Assembly (NCBI GenBank): GCA_023386455.1 | Contig: JAEWJO010000443.1 | Location: 1 to 15,001 of the forward strand | Direction of reading: 5' to 3' | DNA from: Pseudomonadota bacterium | Lineage (GTDB): Bacteria; Myxococcota_A; Polyangia; Haliangiales; Haliangiaceae | DNA: 15,001 nt | The notes under the pieces: generated by a model | What the model was told of the DNA's origin: nothing | Database searches by the model: none | Seen by the model: the letters and a program-made list of their open reading frames with translations, nothing else | Translations under genes and position numbers: made by a program | Shown: piece after piece, positions 14,206-15,001 of the stretch | Layout of the letters: every line of letters starts with the position of its first letter | Numbering within the stretch: the stretch's first letter is position 1

Positions 14206-15001
14206 TCACGGACAGGTGTGGAACGACTGCTCGTCCGCGACGCGGGTCGTCGGGTTTGCCGCGCCGCCACAGGACGCGTACACGTCCTGGGCCTCGGTAC
14301 CCAGCCCGATCGCGGTCTCGAACAGCGCATCCTCGTCGAGGATCCCGTCGAACCGCGTGCGATAGCGCGGCGACGCCTTCCACTGATCGGTGTTGAGCTT
14401 CACGTACTGGCGCCAGCGTGGCATCCCGCGCGCGACCGCGATCGCCTCGAGCGCCGCCTGCTGACACTTCGCCTCGTCGTGGGCAGCGTGGAACCGCCTC
14501 GCCTCCACGAGCCGGTAGTGGATGACGTTGAGACCGTGGGCGGCGGCGTTGCCGGTCGCCTCGCACGCGACCGCGCCGTGCGAGCCACACGCGTCGAGCT
14601 TCGTGCGCGACTTCGCGTAGTGCGCGACGGTCACGCAGCGCAGCGTCTCGAGCGAGCCGGGATGCCGCAGCGACTTCCACGATCCGGTGACCCGGATCGC
14701 GTCGGCATGGCCGACCTCCGGCGCGAGCGTCGCCGCGACCGCGGCCTCGACCGTCGCCTGCCACGAGCCCTTCTTGGCGGCCTTCGGGATGCGGCCGCGC
14801 AGCGCACGTACGGCGAGCTTGCCGCCGACCTCGTCGAGGATCGCGAACGGACCCTGCGCCGGGTCGCTCGACCGCGTGCACACGACATGACCGATCTCGG
14901 CGATGCCGGCGACGACCGAGCCGGCACGCGGATCGGCGGGCTCTGCCGCGTAGCAGCTCGGCGCACACCGCGGCGGCGCCTCGGCCGGCGCGGCGCATGT
15001 C
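14206..15001 (-). CDS. secreted Cys-containing protein of unknown function (5' partial)
   Basis: The frame is open from the stop at 14206-14208 to the right edge (265 codons visible), so the true start lies outside. The first visible residues read TCAAPAEAPPRCAPSCYAAEP. This looks like the region just after a lipobox or signal cleavage, which would suggest a lipoprotein or periplasmic protein. A GTG at 14883 would be an internal start and is less likely because the reading frame continues well beyond it. Further cysteines (in VVCTRSS, LRCVTV, DACGSHGAVACEA, AKCQQAA, ASCGG and the C-terminal HTCP) suggest several disulfides. The body seems mostly helical (for example DEAKCQQAALEAIAVARG). No family recognised. 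Confidence 0.7.
   Translation of the reverse strand, partial: TCAAPAEAPPRCAPSCYAAEPADPRAGSVVAGIAEIGHVVCTRSSDPAQGPFAILDEVGGKLAVRALRGRIPKAAKKGSWQATVEAAVAATLAPEVGHADAIRVTGSWKSLRHPGSLETLRCVTVAHYAKSRTKLDACGSHGAVACEATGNAAAHGLNVIHYRLVEARRFHAAHDEAKCQQAALEAIAVARGMPRWRQYVKLNTDQWKASPRYRTRFDGILDEDALFETAIGLGTEAQDVYASCGGAANPTTRVADEQSFHTCP

Noticed and set aside
1..15001. tRNA, rRNA, CRISPR arrays, insertion sequences or integration sites
   Set aside because: No tRNA-like cloverleaf ends, no regularly spaced identical repeats, no transposase or integrase genes, and no terminal inverted repeats were seen. The scan was by eye only.

Overview
The window is very GC-rich (by eye about two thirds or more, not computed). 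It is densely packed with genes that mostly overlap by one to a few bases. The mix of multihaem cytochromes, many lipoproteins, OmpA- and OmpW-type envelope proteins and an OleC-type ligase fits a delta-type Gram-negative bacterium. Myxococcota is the best guess, perhaps a Haliangium- or Kofleria-like lineage. That assignment is an inference from style and gene content; no marker gene is present.

Layout. (1) Bases 1-4120, plus strand, form a tightly coupled operon that enters from the left edge. It encodes an OmpA-domain protein (partial), a membrane-anchored coiled coil with a Roadblock-like C-terminus, a membrane-anchored pentahaem cytochrome c, a DUF3365 (Tll0287-like) haem protein with a RodZ-C-like tail, and a small multi-pass protein with two H-x13-H pairs typical of dihaem b-type cytochromes. 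Together these look like a membrane-to-periplasm electron-transfer module tied to the envelope. (2) Bases 4253-4957 encode a stand-alone lipoprotein of unknown function. (3) The 109-base gap that follows carries two near-identical 19-bp palindromes (GGTAWAC-N5-GTTTACC). The second overlaps a TTGACA promoter placed directly in front of the next operon. (4) Bases 5067-12794, plus strand, hold a five-gene block: an alpha/beta hydrolase with a Cys nucleophile in the oleB position, an OleC-type AMP-dependent beta-lactone synthetase, an esterase-plus-carbohydrate-binding-module lipoprotein, a 946-residue lipoprotein with Ig-like (Big_5) repeats, and an OmpW-type outer-membrane barrel. (5) A convergent SnoaL-like gene (minus strand) shares its stop with ompW in a CTAG. 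It is followed by a small zinc-ribbon membrane protein, a small secreted protein, and a partial minus-strand secreted Cys-containing protein at the right edge.

How the genes may work together. The left operon would pass electrons between a membrane dihaem cytochrome b, the periplasmic pentahaem cytochrome and the DUF3365 haem protein. The right operon joins a lipid-tailoring pair (hydrolase plus beta-lactone synthetase, as in long-chain olefin biosynthesis, but without OleA or OleD in view) to three envelope proteins. One of these, OmpW, belongs to a family that moves small hydrophobic molecules. This suggests an inducible lipid or hydrocarbon system linked to the cell surface, controlled by an unseen repressor acting at the paired palindromes. 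No RNA genes, insertion sequences or CRISPR arrays were found, and no gap reaches 300 bases.
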